The notes under the pieces are model-generated. The model was given only the letters and a program-made list of their open reading frames with translations. It was not told the origin of the DNA and made no database searches. The translations under genes were made by a program, and so were the position numbers. From positions 52,683 through 116,682 of the forward strand of contig NZ_JH376799.1 in assembly GCF_000234095.1 (NCBI RefSeq): a stretch of DNA of 64,000 bases, in the 5' to 3' direction. Source of the stretch: Centipeda infelix ATCC 43532 (lineage in GTDB: Bacteria; Bacillota; Negativicutes; Selenomonadales; Selenomonadaceae). This document shows positions 9,292 through 18,346 of this stretch, piece after piece. Within the stretch, counting starts at the first letter, position 1; the number at the start of each line of letters is the position of its first letter.

Positions 9292-10901
9292 CAGCCGCAC
9301 TCTTTCGTCTGCTCTCCATTGCAGCGCCATCGAAGGCACTGCCCGCACTCCTTGCGGGGGTGCTCGCTGCAGCCTCAGGTATTGCGCTCATCGGTACAGC
9401 TGCGTGGATCATCGCGAGCGCGGCGCTGCAGCCGCCGCTGTCCGCACTTGCGCTTGCAATTACAATGGTACGTGCATGCGGCATCGGTCGCGCGGTCTTT
9501 CGCTATCTCGACCGTCTGCTCTCCCATCGTCTTGCATTCGCCTGTTACGAGGACTTGCAGCAGGCGACCTATCGGCGCTCCGCTGCAGTGATTCCCCTGC
9601 GGGAAGGCAATGTCCGCGAGGGAGAATTTCTGCACGATCTCCTCACGGGCTGCGAGACCCTACGCGACTTCTACCTGCGCACCGTTCCACAACCACTGAT
9701 TGCGGGGCTGCTCACCGCTGTGACCTGCACAGCGCTCCTGCCGCTCAGCTTGTGGGGCGCACTGCTCATCGCATTTCTCTATTTTCTGCATCTCGCCCTC
9801 CCCCATCTCCTGCACGAGGCAGATCTGCGCACGGAGGGCACCGCCTATCGTGAGGTTCTGCTCGACCGCCTCGACGGATGCACTGAACTCGCGGCGGCAG
9901 GTACACTCACTCGGGCGCAGGGGCAACTCGACCGTGCAGCAGAGGATTTTCAGCGCAGGCAGGATGACAAACGCACAAAGCGTGAACGGCTGTTCACCCT
10001 GCTTGATATTCTGCGTGTTGCGGTCTGGATTCTACTGATCGTTCTGCTTACGCCATGCGTCGCAGACAGAATGCTGACGGGTGTACAATACGCTGTCTGG
10101 GTGCTTGTCCTCGAAGCCGTGCTCAGCGAGTACCGCCCCCTGCCCGCCGCAAGTCTGGGCGCAGCGGAGGCTGCACGGGCAGCTGAGACGATTCTTTCCG
10201 CACAGGAAAATTCCTCTGCAAAAAAAATGTCGTTCCCCTCCCCCGTCTTTATTGCAGATGCCCCGCTGATTGCGGCAGAGCATCTTACCTTTTCCTACCA
10301 TGACGGCATTCCGATCCTGCGGAATTTCTCATGTACGATTCGGCGCGGGGAGCACACAGCGATCATCGGTGAGAGCGGTGCAGGCAAGACGACGCTTGCA
10401 AGCCTCCTCCTGCGCCTCTGGGAGCCTGACAGTGGTACAATCTCATATGGAGGAGTATCGCACACCGCCCTTTCTGCAGACACATCACGCGCCCTCTTTG
10501 GAGCCTCCCTGCAGGGAAGTTATCTCTTCAGCACATCGACGCGCGACAACTTCCTGCGTTTGCATGCGGATATGAATGAGAAGCGGATGTGGCATGCACT
10601 TGAGACTGCACAGCTTGCCGATGTGATACGGGCACTTCCTGCGGGACTGGATGAACCTCTGGGTGCAAATGCTGTACGGCTCTCGGGCGGACAGCGCAGC
10701 CGTCTGCTCACCGCGCTTGCCCTTGCCGCCGAGGCAGAGATTCTCTTGCTTGACGAGCCGACGGCAGGGCTGGATGCCACACGCGGGCAGCGATTGATCG
10801 CTGCTATTCTGGAGGAACTCGACGCACGCGACGGTACGCTCATCGTCATCACGCATGACCTTCCCCTTTTAGACCGTATGAAACAGGTGATAGAACTATG
10901 A
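9288..10901 (+). CDS. cydC: Heterodimeric ABC exporter CydC, cytochrome bd assembly
   Basis: Partner of CydD, 537 residues. Start at 9288 is set by GGAGGTGGGG directly upstream and an ATGA overlap with the cydD stop; a longer frame from 9249 would begin inside cydD. Six-helix membrane domain up to ~315, then Walker A GESGAGKTT, signature LSGGQRSRLLTAL, Walker B ILLLDEPTAGLD and H-loop ITHD. Both ATPase sites look intact. Overlaps the next gene by ATGA, so the downstream unknown protein is coupled to it. Confidence 0.93.
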   Translation: MTAALFRLLSIAAPSKALPALLAGVLAAASGIALIGTAAWIIASAALQPPLSALALAITMVRACGIGRAVFRYLDRLLSHRLAFACYEDLQQATYRRSAAVIPLREGNVREGEFLHDLLTGCETLRDFYLRTVPQPLIAGLLTAVTCTALLPLSLWGALLIAFLYFLHLALPHLLHEADLRTEGTAYREVLLDRLDGCTELAAAGTLTRAQGQLDRAAEDFQRRQDDKRTKRERLFTLLDILRVAVWILLIVLLTPCVADRMLTGVQYAVWVLVLEAVLSEYRPLPAASLGAAEAARAAETILSAQENSSAKKMSFPSPVFIADAPLIAAEHLTFSYHDGIPILRNFSCTIRRGEHTAIIGESGAGKTTLASLLLRLWEPDSGTISYGGVSHTALSADTSRALFGASLQGSYLFSTSTRDNFLRLHADMNEKRMWHALETAQLADVIRALPAGLDEPLGANAVRLSGGQRSRLLTALALAAEAEILLLDEPTAGLDATRGQRLIAAILEELDARDGTLIVITHDLPLLDRMKQVIEL

Positions 10902-11614
10902 CACAGGAACACTTTCACGAACTCATCCACATTGTTTTGGATCGCCTCGGTGCGGCAGCCCCGCCGCACGAACTCTTTGCTGGCGGTGTGGAGGACTGGC
11001 ACGCACGCGCGCGCCTTGCCCACTTCCTCGCACAGACCGAGGAGTACCATGCCGAAGCCTTGGAACTCTTTCTGAGCGTCGTCGACGCAGAGCCGAACGA
11101 GGAGCTTGCACAGGATGTCGAGGAAAAAGTCTATGCCATGCAGGGGCTGAGTGCCCTCGAAGCGGCGGACAAGGCAACGCAGGAAGCAGCACTTGAGCAC
11201 ATCAACCTGGCGATCGAATGTGCCGAATCCACGGATTTCCTCTACAAGTACATCCTGCGCGGCGAGCTCTGGGCGGATCGTTGGAACCTCATGCACAAGC
11301 TGCGCATGACCGAGGAAGCGGAAGCGGAGGCAGATGAGCGCATTGCCGCCTTTGACGGCCTTGCGGAGGCGGTGCCGCACAACTCGTATCTCTACTACGG
11401 CTATCGCTTCAAGGCACATCTCGCCGCTGAGCGCGGCGTCGTTCTCATTGCAAAGGACTATATGCACATGGCGATTCACGCGATGGAGATCCCACCCGCC
11501 TATGCGCAGGAGCTTGCGGATGGCTTTGCCGCAACACATGAAAACGCCCCGTGGATTCTGCGCGAAATCGACCGCGCAACACCGAATCCCGAACAACTGC
11601 ATTGGGATATATAG
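10898..11614 (+). CDS. Unknown acidic helical protein, fifth gene of the cyd operon
   Basis: 238 residues, soluble, acidic, and apparently almost all alpha-helical. It has no signal peptide, membrane segment or cysteine-pair motif. Spacing of Ala/Leu/Glu helices (for example EALELFLSVVDAEPNEELAQ) suggests a TPR-like fold, but no repeat consensus can be demonstrated by eye. It is cotranslated with cydC through an ATGA overlap, and a terminator follows 60 bases later, so it is a true member of the operon. A role in bd oxidase assembly or redox control is inference from context only. Confidence 0.8.
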   Translation: MTQEHFHELIHIVLDRLGAAAPPHELFAGGVEDWHARARLAHFLAQTEEYHAEALELFLSVVDAEPNEELAQDVEEKVYAMQGLSALEAADKATQEAALEHINLAIECAESTDFLYKYILRGELWADRWNLMHKLRMTEEAEAEADERIAAFDGLAEAVPHNSYLYYGYRFKAHLAAERGVVLIAKDYMHMAIHAMEIPPAYAQELADGFAATHENAPWILREIDRATPNPEQLHWDI

Positions 11615-11673
11615 AAACGTACCGATATTTTGCGTATCATCGGAACGTATTTTCTTACCAATTCACGCTTTCT

Positions 11674-11702
11674 CTCCCCCATGAATAGGGGGAGTTTTTT
11701 TG
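11674..11702 (+). terminator. Terminator of the cyd operon
   Basis: CTCCCCC (11674-11680), 7-nt loop, GGGGGAG (11688-11694), then a run of eight T. Classic Rho-independent terminator. Confidence 0.9.
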
Positions 11703-11790
11703 CTTTTCTACTTGGTGCCAAAATACAGATATTTTTTCAAAAATTTTTGTAAAACCTGTTATTTATGACAGTACGTTTTTTCTCTGCCTG

Positions 11791-11799
11791 TGATAAAAT
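11791..11799 (+). promoter_or_regulatory. Possible extended -10 promoter of the lipoprotein gene
   Basis: TGATAAAAT (11791-11799) fits a TGn plus TAAAAT extended -10 about 75 bases upstream of the lipoprotein start. No good -35 is visible. Confidence 0.35.
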
Positions 11800-11877
11800 A
11801 TAGGAGAACTTTCTGAAGAATATCCAAAAGGGATATTGGATTGGTTTTGGTTTTTCTCAGGAAAAGGAGGAACGACG

Positions 11878-12534
11878 ATGAACACCTACATGTCAACGAT
11901 GAGCAAGCTCTTGCTCGCACTATGCCTCGTTCTGTTCTCTAGCCTCGCACTCACCGGCTGCGGCGGGAACGAACCGGACGTCGATGTCAAGAACCTCGCA
12001 GAGGCAGTCGGACATGGTGACGCCGCTGCTGCCAAAGAGTTCAAACTCTCAGATAAGGACGCCGCAGGCATTGATGCCAAGTTCGTTCAGGAACTTGGGA
12101 AGGCTATCGATGCAAACAAGGAGTCCATGGATGCCGCACAGAAAGCAATGAACGAGAAATTCAAATCTCTGAAGTATAAGACCGAGCTCGTATCCAAAAC
12201 CGATAATTCCGCAAAGGTTAAAGTTACAACCGATTACATCAGCTTTATGACCGCCTTTGCCGGAATGATGCAGGGTATGGAGGCAGAAGCCCAAAAACTG
12301 GATCCGAATGATCCAAATTCCTTTGATAAGCTCGGTGCCATCTGCATGGAGCTGTTTGCTAAGGAGATAACAAATGCCAAGGTTGAGGGACAGCAGTCCT
12401 TCGAGGTAGAGGTTACCAAGAACAAAGATACGGGGAAATGGATGCCCGCCGATCTCACGAAGTTCCAGGATACTCTTGCAGCCTATATGCTCTTTAAGGA
12501 TGGCGACGATTCCATCATGAACGACATGAACTAA
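11878..12534 (+). CDS. Secreted lipoprotein of unknown function (DUF5105-like)
   Basis: 218 residues. Start at 11878 is set by AAGGAGG 7 bases upstream; the longer frame from 11836 is not credible. The N-terminus has a basic tip, a hydrophobic core and the lipobox LTGC (Cys ~23), so it should be lipidated by the Lgt encoded near 27 kb. The mature part is acidic, mixed helix and strand, with VKNLAEAVGHGDAAAAKEF near its start and a pattern resembling DUF4878/DUF5105 lipoproteins (tentative). Monocistronic, followed by a strong terminator. No enzymatic motif seen. Confidence 0.8.
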   Translation: MNTYMSTMSKLLLALCLVLFSSLALTGCGGNEPDVDVKNLAEAVGHGDAAAAKEFKLSDKDAAGIDAKFVQELGKAIDANKESMDAAQKAMNEKFKSLKYKTELVSKTDNSAKVKVTTDYISFMTAFAGMMQGMEAEAQKLDPNDPNSFDKLGAICMELFAKEITNAKVEGQQSFEVEVTKNKDTGKWMPADLTKFQDTLAAYMLFKDGDDSIMNDMN

Positions 12535-12555
12535 CGACCACTAAGCAGTGTACAC

Positions 12556-12584
12556 AAAAACGCCCGACGCACGTCGGGCGTTTT
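12556..12584. terminator. Bidirectional terminator after the lipoprotein gene
   Basis: AAAAA, CGCCCGAC (12561-12568), GCAC loop, GTCGGGCG (12573-12580), TTTT. It has A-runs and T-runs on both sides and sits between convergent transcripts (lipoprotein gene and nuo operon). Confidence 0.88.
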
Positions 12585-12592
12585 CAATTGGA

Positions 12593-12649
12593 GGAATCTC
12601 TGATAAAATTTAGTACCAAGCTGATGGACTTCATTTTATCAGAGATTCC
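12593..12649. repeat. Short inverted-repeat element abutting the nuoN stop codon
   Basis: A perfect 17-bp inverted repeat, GGAATCTCTGATAAAAT (12593-12609) and its complement (12633-12649), with a 23-nt loop. The element ends one base from the nuoN stop codon. Read on the minus strand, its first ~29 bases match the left end of the ~162-bp elements at 28777 and 49963 at all but two positions, so it is a shortened relative. It has no T-run. Confidence 0.8.
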
Positions 12650-12650
12650 T

Positions 12651-14105
12651 TTACCTCATAAATGTATAGACTGCCACATTTGTAAAGATGGCAAGAGGCT
12701 CTGCCCACACACCGATGATGAGCGTAAAGGCGACGGCAATAACGCCCATCGCACTTGCCGGAAGCGGCAGACGCAGACGCTCCTCGACCACCTTCTCCCC
12801 TTCCTCGACATCGCGGAACATCTCCTTGATGACAAGCAGGTAGTAGTAGACGGACATCATCGACATGACAAAGCCGACACCTGCGAGCCAGAGGTACCCC
12901 GCGTCAATCGCGGCGGAGAAGATGTAGATCTTCCCGACAAAGCCCGCCGTCGGCGGAATGCCCGCCATCGTGAGCAGGGCAACCATCAGGATGCCCGCCG
13001 GCAGCAGTGAGTCCTTCGCAAGTCCGCGCACACTCGTAAAGTCCGCGCCGCCGCGCTTCATCTCAAGGTAGGACACCGTGACAAACGCGCCGACATTGGC
13101 GAAGACGTAAACCATCGCATAGAAGAGGACTGCCTTGATGCCCGCCGCATTCGTCGCGACCATCGCCGTCATCATGTAACCCGCCTGTGCAATCGACGAG
13201 TATGCAAGCATGCGCTTGATATTCGTCTGGCGGAATGCCATGAGGTTTCCGCCGACCATCGAGACTGCCGCAAGAATTGCGAGCAGATGCGCCCAGTACG
13301 CCGAGAGGAACGGAAATGCCACAAAGAGCACACGCAGCAGGACCGCAATGCCCGCCGCCTTCGAGCACATGGCAAGAAGTGCCGTCACGGGTGCGGGCGC
13401 ACCTTCGTACACATCGGGTGCCCAGAGATGAAACGGGATGATCGAGAGCTTGAAGAAGAAACCGGCAAGGATAAAGACCACGCCGATCAGCCCGAGTGAG
13501 AACACGAGCCCAAGCCCCTGTGCAATGTTCTGGAATACCATCGTCCCCGTCATGCCGTAGACGAGACTCATGCCGTAGAGCAGCACCGCCGTCGAACCGG
13601 AGGCAAAGACGAGATACTTGATGCCCGCCTCCGCCGAGAGCGGCGAATCCGTACGAATTGCAACGAGCCCGTAGAACGAAACCGTCATCAGCTCAAGCCC
13701 GACGAACGCCGTCATGAGATCGTTCGCCGAGGCAAGGACGCACATGCCGAGCAGCGCCGAGAGAAGGAGCAGATAGAACTCCCCCTTGTGCCTGAGTGTC
13801 TGCTCCACATAGTCCGCCGCAAAGATCACGGTTGAGAGAATCCCAATGATGAAGAGAATCTTGAAGAATATGGAGTAGCCATCGACGATGTAAAGCCCCG
13901 CATAGAACGCTGTCGCTCCACCGTCGGGCGGATACATGCCCACAGCGAGTGCGAGTACACCGAGAAGCCCTGCAACGGTCAGCCAGACCACGGGGCAGCG
14001 CGGCGCGTCCTTTTTGAGGACAAGATCGGTGACGAGCACCACCGCCATCAGTGCGGCGATTCCGATCTCCACGGAGATCGCGGTAAAATTCATCGCTTGC
14101 AGCAT
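12651..14105 (-). CDS. nuoN: NADH-quinone oxidoreductase-like subunit N
   Basis: Antiporter-like proton-channel subunit in the membrane arm of Complex I; 484 residues, about 14 membrane segments. Conserved lysine and proline helices are visible (AGFFFKLSIIPFHLWAPDVY, and SSIAQAGYMM in the second half). Last gene of the operon; its start overlaps the nuoM stop as TGATG, with GGAGGTGGG upstream. The stop codon is followed almost immediately by the inverted repeat at 12593-12649 and a bidirectional terminator. Confidence 0.96.
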   Translation of the reverse strand: MLQAMNFTAISVEIGIAALMAVVLVTDLVLKKDAPRCPVVWLTVAGLLGVLALAVGMYPPDGGATAFYAGLYIVDGYSIFFKILFIIGILSTVIFAADYVEQTLRHKGEFYLLLLSALLGMCVLASANDLMTAFVGLELMTVSFYGLVAIRTDSPLSAEAGIKYLVFASGSTAVLLYGMSLVYGMTGTMVFQNIAQGLGLVFSLGLIGVVFILAGFFFKLSIIPFHLWAPDVYEGAPAPVTALLAMCSKAAGIAVLLRVLFVAFPFLSAYWAHLLAILAAVSMVGGNLMAFRQTNIKRMLAYSSIAQAGYMMTAMVATNAAGIKAVLFYAMVYVFANVGAFVTVSYLEMKRGGADFTSVRGLAKDSLLPAGILMVALLTMAGIPPTAGFVGKIYIFSAAIDAGYLWLAGVGFVMSMMSVYYYLLVIKEMFRDVEEGEKVVEERLRLPLPASAMGVIAVAFTLIIGVWAEPLAIFTNVAVYTFMR

Positions 14106-15637
14106 CAGTGCCCACCTCCTAAGATTGTCGGCGCATCCTGAATCAGTTCAAAGAGCGGCGCGAGCGGGGCAACCCCCGTATCCACGACATTCATGAGCAG
14201 TCCCGGGAACACACCGAATCCAACGAGGAACACACCGAGCACGACGAGCGGAACGACATCAATCTTGCGCTCATCGGGGAATTTTGCAAACCGCTCCACA
14301 CGCGGTCCGAAGAGCACGCGTGCAAGCATACGCAGGACGTAGAATGCCGTGAAGATGATACCCGAAACGGCAATCACGGCAATCACGGGATAGACCTCGA
14401 TGATGCCGACGAAGATCGTAAACTCCGGGATGAAGCCGATCAGCCCCGGCAGACCGAGCGAGCAGAGACCCGCAAGCATAAAGCCCACCGTGATGTGCGG
14501 CATATGATGTGCGAGACCCCAGAGGTCGCCGACGCTGCGCAGCTCCGTCTTCTCATAGACGTAGCCGACCTGCGAGAAGAAGAGCGCGAGCATGATACCG
14601 TGCGCCACCATGTAGGCAACCGCACCGCTCACACTCACGACGTTCAGAGCCGCAAAGCCAAGCAGGACGTAGCCCATATGGGAAACCGAGGAATACGCGA
14701 TCATGTACTTGATGTCGCGCTGCGCAAGCGCAATGTAGGATGCGTAGATAACATTGATCATCGCGAGCACGGCGATCAGGGGAGCCCAGAACTTTGCGCC
14801 GAGCGGCAGAATGAAGAAGCCGATGCGGATGAGCGCGTAGCCCCCAATTTTTTTCAGCACGCCCGCGTTGATCATCGAGATCGCCGTCGGTGCGCCCGCA
14901 TAGCCGTCGGGCGACCAGATGTGGAACGGGAACATCGACAGATGCGACCCGAACCCCACGAGCAGTAGGAAGAACGCCGTGACCTGCACCTCCCATGAGA
15001 TATTGCCCATGAGAGCGGCGGCGGCAAGCGACTCGAAATCAAACGTGCGCATTCCCGACTCGTACGCACTCACATACAGGAGGAGCACGCCGAGCAGCAT
15101 GAATGCCGAGCCGACGAGCAGGAAGATCGTCATCTTCATCGCCGCATGCTCTTTGCTCACGCGCTCCGACGAGCCCCAGATGAGCACCATCAGGTACGCC
15201 GGAATAACGACCATCTCGCAGAGCACGAGGAAGAAGAAGAGGTCACGCACGAGGAATGCCCCCGAAACGCCCGCAATCACGATGAGCAGGAGCACGAAAT
15301 ACTCCTTCACACGCTTCTCTATATTCCACGAGCTGTAGATTGCGGCGAGCCCCACAACGCTTGAGAGGAGCAGCATGGGCAGCGAGATCCCGTCAACACC
15401 GAGCGAATATGCAACGCCGAGATCCGTGATCCACGGGATGTACTCCGTGTACTGCATCCCGCCGCGCGCCATATCATAGTCCGCATAGACAAAGAGGGTC
15501 AGCAGAGTTGCGACCATCATCGCAAATGCCGAGAGCTGACGGATCGTATCGTGCAGCCGTCCCGGCAGCAGCGCAATGATGAGTGCCGCCACGAGTGGGG
15601 TCAGGAGGATGACCGAGAGAATCGGAAATGTCATCAT
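14105..15637 (-). CDS. nuoM: NADH-quinone oxidoreductase-like subunit M
   Basis: Antiporter-like membrane subunit, 510 residues. Start at 15637 gives an ATGA overlap with nuoL and is preceded by GGGGAGGTG; the apparent 529-residue frame begins inside nuoL. Characteristic regions include MFPFHIWSPDGYAGAPTAIS (~242) and AYSSVSHMGYVLLG (~320). Translationally coupled on both sides. Confidence 0.96.
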   Translation of the reverse strand: MMTFPILSVILLTPLVAALIIALLPGRLHDTIRQLSAFAMMVATLLTLFVYADYDMARGGMQYTEYIPWITDLGVAYSLGVDGISLPMLLLSSVVGLAAIYSSWNIEKRVKEYFVLLLIVIAGVSGAFLVRDLFFFLVLCEMVVIPAYLMVLIWGSSERVSKEHAAMKMTIFLLVGSAFMLLGVLLLYVSAYESGMRTFDFESLAAAALMGNISWEVQVTAFFLLLVGFGSHLSMFPFHIWSPDGYAGAPTAISMINAGVLKKIGGYALIRIGFFILPLGAKFWAPLIAVLAMINVIYASYIALAQRDIKYMIAYSSVSHMGYVLLGFAALNVVSVSGAVAYMVAHGIMLALFFSQVGYVYEKTELRSVGDLWGLAHHMPHITVGFMLAGLCSLGLPGLIGFIPEFTIFVGIIEVYPVIAVIAVSGIIFTAFYVLRMLARVLFGPRVERFAKFPDERKIDVVPLVVLGVFLVGFGVFPGLLMNVVDTGVAPLAPLFELIQDAPTILGGGH

Positions 15638-17535
15638 CGGAAAGCACCTCCCCAGTAGGCGATGATCTGAACCGCCCAGTAGAGGGCATAACACAGAAGA
15701 ATCAGAACGCCTGTATAGAACACGACAACGTACCGCTGCGCCTGACCGTTCGCGGACTCTGTGAGGAGGTCGCTCGTGGCGAGTGCATACGCCCCCAAGC
15801 CGATCATAATGTTGTCGAAGATCTTTTCATCGACCCATTTCAGGATCAGTGCCGTGCCGTAGACGAGACGCTCACGGAAGTACCCGTAAAGTTCGTCGAT
15901 GTAGAACTTGTGGTAAACAACACGGTACAGGAAGCCGAAGCTCCGAGCCTGCATCGCCGACCGCAGACTGTGCCGTCCGTAGATCTGATAGGCGGCGGCA
16001 AAGGCGATGAGCGCAAGCACGGTACTCGTTCCCGCAACCGTCCAGTCAATCGCCTCATGGTGTGGAACGCCTTCGTTGATCCAGACGGAGAACCTGCCGA
16101 AATACCCCCACGCACCGCTTACAAGGGTGAGCAGGATGAGCATAATCATCGGCCAGCGCATGAATGCGTCGACCTCGTGCGCCTCGTGCGAACTGCGGCT
16201 CTCACCGAGGAATGCCACAATAAGGAGACGCGCCATGTAGAACGCCGTAAGGAACGAGGTAAATGTCGCCATCACGTAGAGCGGTGTGCTCGCGTGCATG
16301 ACCGCCGCGAGGATCTCATCCTTTGAGAAGAAGCCCGAGAACGGCGGAATCCCCGAAATGGCGAGCACGCCGACGAGCATTGCTGCGAACGTCAGCGGCA
16401 TCTTCCGCCAGAGGCCGCCCATCTTCGTGATATCCGTCTCATCGTGCAGTGCGTGCATGACAGCACCCGCACAGAGGAAGAGCATCGCCTTGAAGAAGGC
16501 GTGCGTCATGAGATGGAACATGGAGGCGGAAAACGCGCCGACACCGACCGCAAGCATCATATAGCCGAGCTGACTGATCGTCGAGTAGGCGAGCACCGAC
16601 TTGAACTTGCGCTGTGTCACGGCGATGATCGCAGCAAAGAGCGCCGTGAATGCGCCGAGCCCCGCAATAAAGTCCATGACGAAGGGGGACTCACTGAAGA
16701 TAAAGAACGCGCGCGCGACGAGATAGACACCCGCAGCGACCATGGTCGCCGCATGAATGAGCGCCGATGTGGGCGTAGGCCCTTCCATCGCGTCGAGCAG
16801 CCAGACATGGAGTGGGAACTGACCGGATTTACCGATCGGTCCCATAAAGAGCAGCAGGCCGATGACAGTCAGGAAGCCCGTGCCCGCAGCAAGGACATAC
16901 GGCGGTACAAGCATACGCAGCTCGATGAAATCCATCGTCCCGAACACCATCTGCACGAGCAGAATGCCGACAAGCATCCCAAAGTCACCGATGCGCGTTG
17001 TGATGAACGCTTTTTTTGCCGCCTCACGCGCCGACACCTTGTGGTAGTAGAACCCGATCAGCAGGTAGGAACAGAGGCCGACCCCCTCCCAAAACACGTA
17101 GAGCTGGAGAAAGTTAACCGAGACGACAAGCCCGAGCATCGATGCCGAGAACAGCGAGATGAACGCAAAGAAGCGCCCCATCCCCTCGTCGTGCTCCATA
17201 TAGCTTACGGAGTAGATGTAGACGAGCAGCGAGACGAGCGTCACAATGACGAGCATCATCGCCGCGAGCGGGTCGATGAGCACGCCCATCGTCAGCTTTA
17301 CATCGCCGATCTGCGCCCAGAGCGCCTTCATCACATACGGATCGTTCATCGTGATCTGATAGTTCACGGTGGCGAGTGCGACAAAGACGGAGAACGCGAA
17401 CGCGAGCGACATCATTGTGATCGCAATCGCTGCAGAGAGATTCTTTTCCTGCCGCGTGAACGGTCCGATGATGAGAAATGCCAGCGCGGGGAAGAGTGGG
17501 ATCAGATAGGCATGCGTAAGTGCAAATGTAAACAT
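15634..17535 (-). CDS. nuoL: NADH-quinone oxidoreductase-like subunit L
   Basis: Largest antiporter-like subunit (633 residues, about 16 membrane segments plus the C-terminal lateral region). Recognisable motifs: FWEGVGLCSYLLIGFYYH (~128), GKSGQFPLHVWLLDAMEGPT (~234) and HAATMVAAGVYL (~258). The start at 17535 has GGGGAGGGG upstream, 15 bases after nuoK. Encodes the distal proton-translocating module with nuoM and nuoN. Confidence 0.97.
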   Translation of the reverse strand: MFTFALTHAYLIPLFPALAFLIIGPFTRQEKNLSAAIAITMMSLAFAFSVFVALATVNYQITMNDPYVMKALWAQIGDVKLTMGVLIDPLAAMMLVIVTLVSLLVYIYSVSYMEHDEGMGRFFAFISLFSASMLGLVVSVNFLQLYVFWEGVGLCSYLLIGFYYHKVSAREAAKKAFITTRIGDFGMLVGILLVQMVFGTMDFIELRMLVPPYVLAAGTGFLTVIGLLLFMGPIGKSGQFPLHVWLLDAMEGPTPTSALIHAATMVAAGVYLVARAFFIFSESPFVMDFIAGLGAFTALFAAIIAVTQRKFKSVLAYSTISQLGYMMLAVGVGAFSASMFHLMTHAFFKAMLFLCAGAVMHALHDETDITKMGGLWRKMPLTFAAMLVGVLAISGIPPFSGFFSKDEILAAVMHASTPLYVMATFTSFLTAFYMARLLIVAFLGESRSSHEAHEVDAFMRWPMIMLILLTLVSGAWGYFGRFSVWINEGVPHHEAIDWTVAGTSTVLALIAFAAAYQIYGRHSLRSAMQARSFGFLYRVVYHKFYIDELYGYFRERLVYGTALILKWVDEKIFDNIMIGLGAYALATSDLLTESANGQAQRYVVVFYTGVLILLCYALYWAVQIIAYWGGAFR

Positions 17536-17549
17536 ATCGCTCCCCTCCC

Positions 17550-17855
17550 CTAATCTCTAAGCGTATCCAGTTCATCGACATTCGTCGTGAAGCGGATCTG
17601 ATACAGACGGAACGCGAGAGCAAGCCCGACGGCGATCTCGGACGCGGCGACCGCGATCGAGAAGAGCGCCATGAGCTGTCCCTCCATATTGTGTGCATAG
17701 AAGCGGTCAAATGCGATGAGGTTGATGTTCACCGCATTCAGCATCAGCTCCACGCACATGAGGATCGGGATGATGCCGCGCCGCGTGAGCAGACCGTAAA
17801 GTCCGATGCAGAAGAGCACGGCGGCAACAAAGAGCAGTTCCGGTAGTCCGATCAT
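17550..17855 (-). CDS. nuoK: NADH-quinone oxidoreductase-like subunit K
   Basis: 101 residues with three membrane helices and the conserved acidic helix MCVELMLNAVNINLIAF (Glu36 and its partner Glu ~72 lie in the central charge path of Complex I). Overlaps the nuoJ stop by ATGA. Length is exactly typical of bacterial NuoK. Confidence 0.96.
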   Translation of the reverse strand: MIGLPELLFVAAVLFCIGLYGLLTRRGIIPILMCVELMLNAVNINLIAFDRFYAHNMEGQLMALFSIAVAASEIAVGLALAFRLYQIRFTTNVDELDTLRD

Positions 17856-18346
17856 GCCGTATCCCCTCCCCTCGCGAGGACAAGTGCCCCAACCATCGCA
17901 ACGAGCAGCAGCACCGCCACGATCTCAAACGGCAGCACATAGGTGCCGAGCATCAGCCGCGCAATCTCCTGCGCGCCCGTAGATGCGCCGAGTTCCCCAC
18001 CCGGCAGGGGCGAGAGCACAATGCCGAGACCGATGAGGAAGAAGAATCCGCCCGCAAGCAGTCCCGTCACCACGCGGCGAAAAATCTTCTGCGAGGGGTT
18101 TGACTGTGCCATCGAGTCGCGCCGCGTCAGCATGATTGCCATGACGATGAGGACAGCGACCGCGCCGCTGTAGACCATCAGCTGCACCGCGCCGAGGAAC
18201 TCCGCGCCGATATAGAAGTAGATCGCCGCCACACCGATAAAGGAGAGGACGAGAAACAGTGCGCTGTGCACAACATTCGGGGATAGGACGACACCGAGCG
18301 CACCGATGATCGTCACCGCCGCAAGAAAATAGAAGATGATGCTCAT
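17852..18346 (-). CDS. nuoJ: NADH-quinone oxidoreductase-like subunit J
   Basis: 164 residues and five membrane segments; contains the pi-bulge helix region YIGAEFLGAVQLMVYSGAVA (~46-65) that links quinone chemistry to the membrane arm. Overlaps the nuoI stop by ATGA, with AAAGGAGGG upstream, and overlaps nuoK by ATGA. Confidence 0.95.
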   Translation of the reverse strand: MSIIFYFLAAVTIIGALGVVLSPNVVHSALFLVLSFIGVAAIYFYIGAEFLGAVQLMVYSGAVAVLIVMAIMLTRRDSMAQSNPSQKIFRRVVTGLLAGGFFFLIGLGIVLSPLPGGELGASTGAQEIARLMLGTYVLPFEIVAVLLLVAMVGALVLARGGDTA

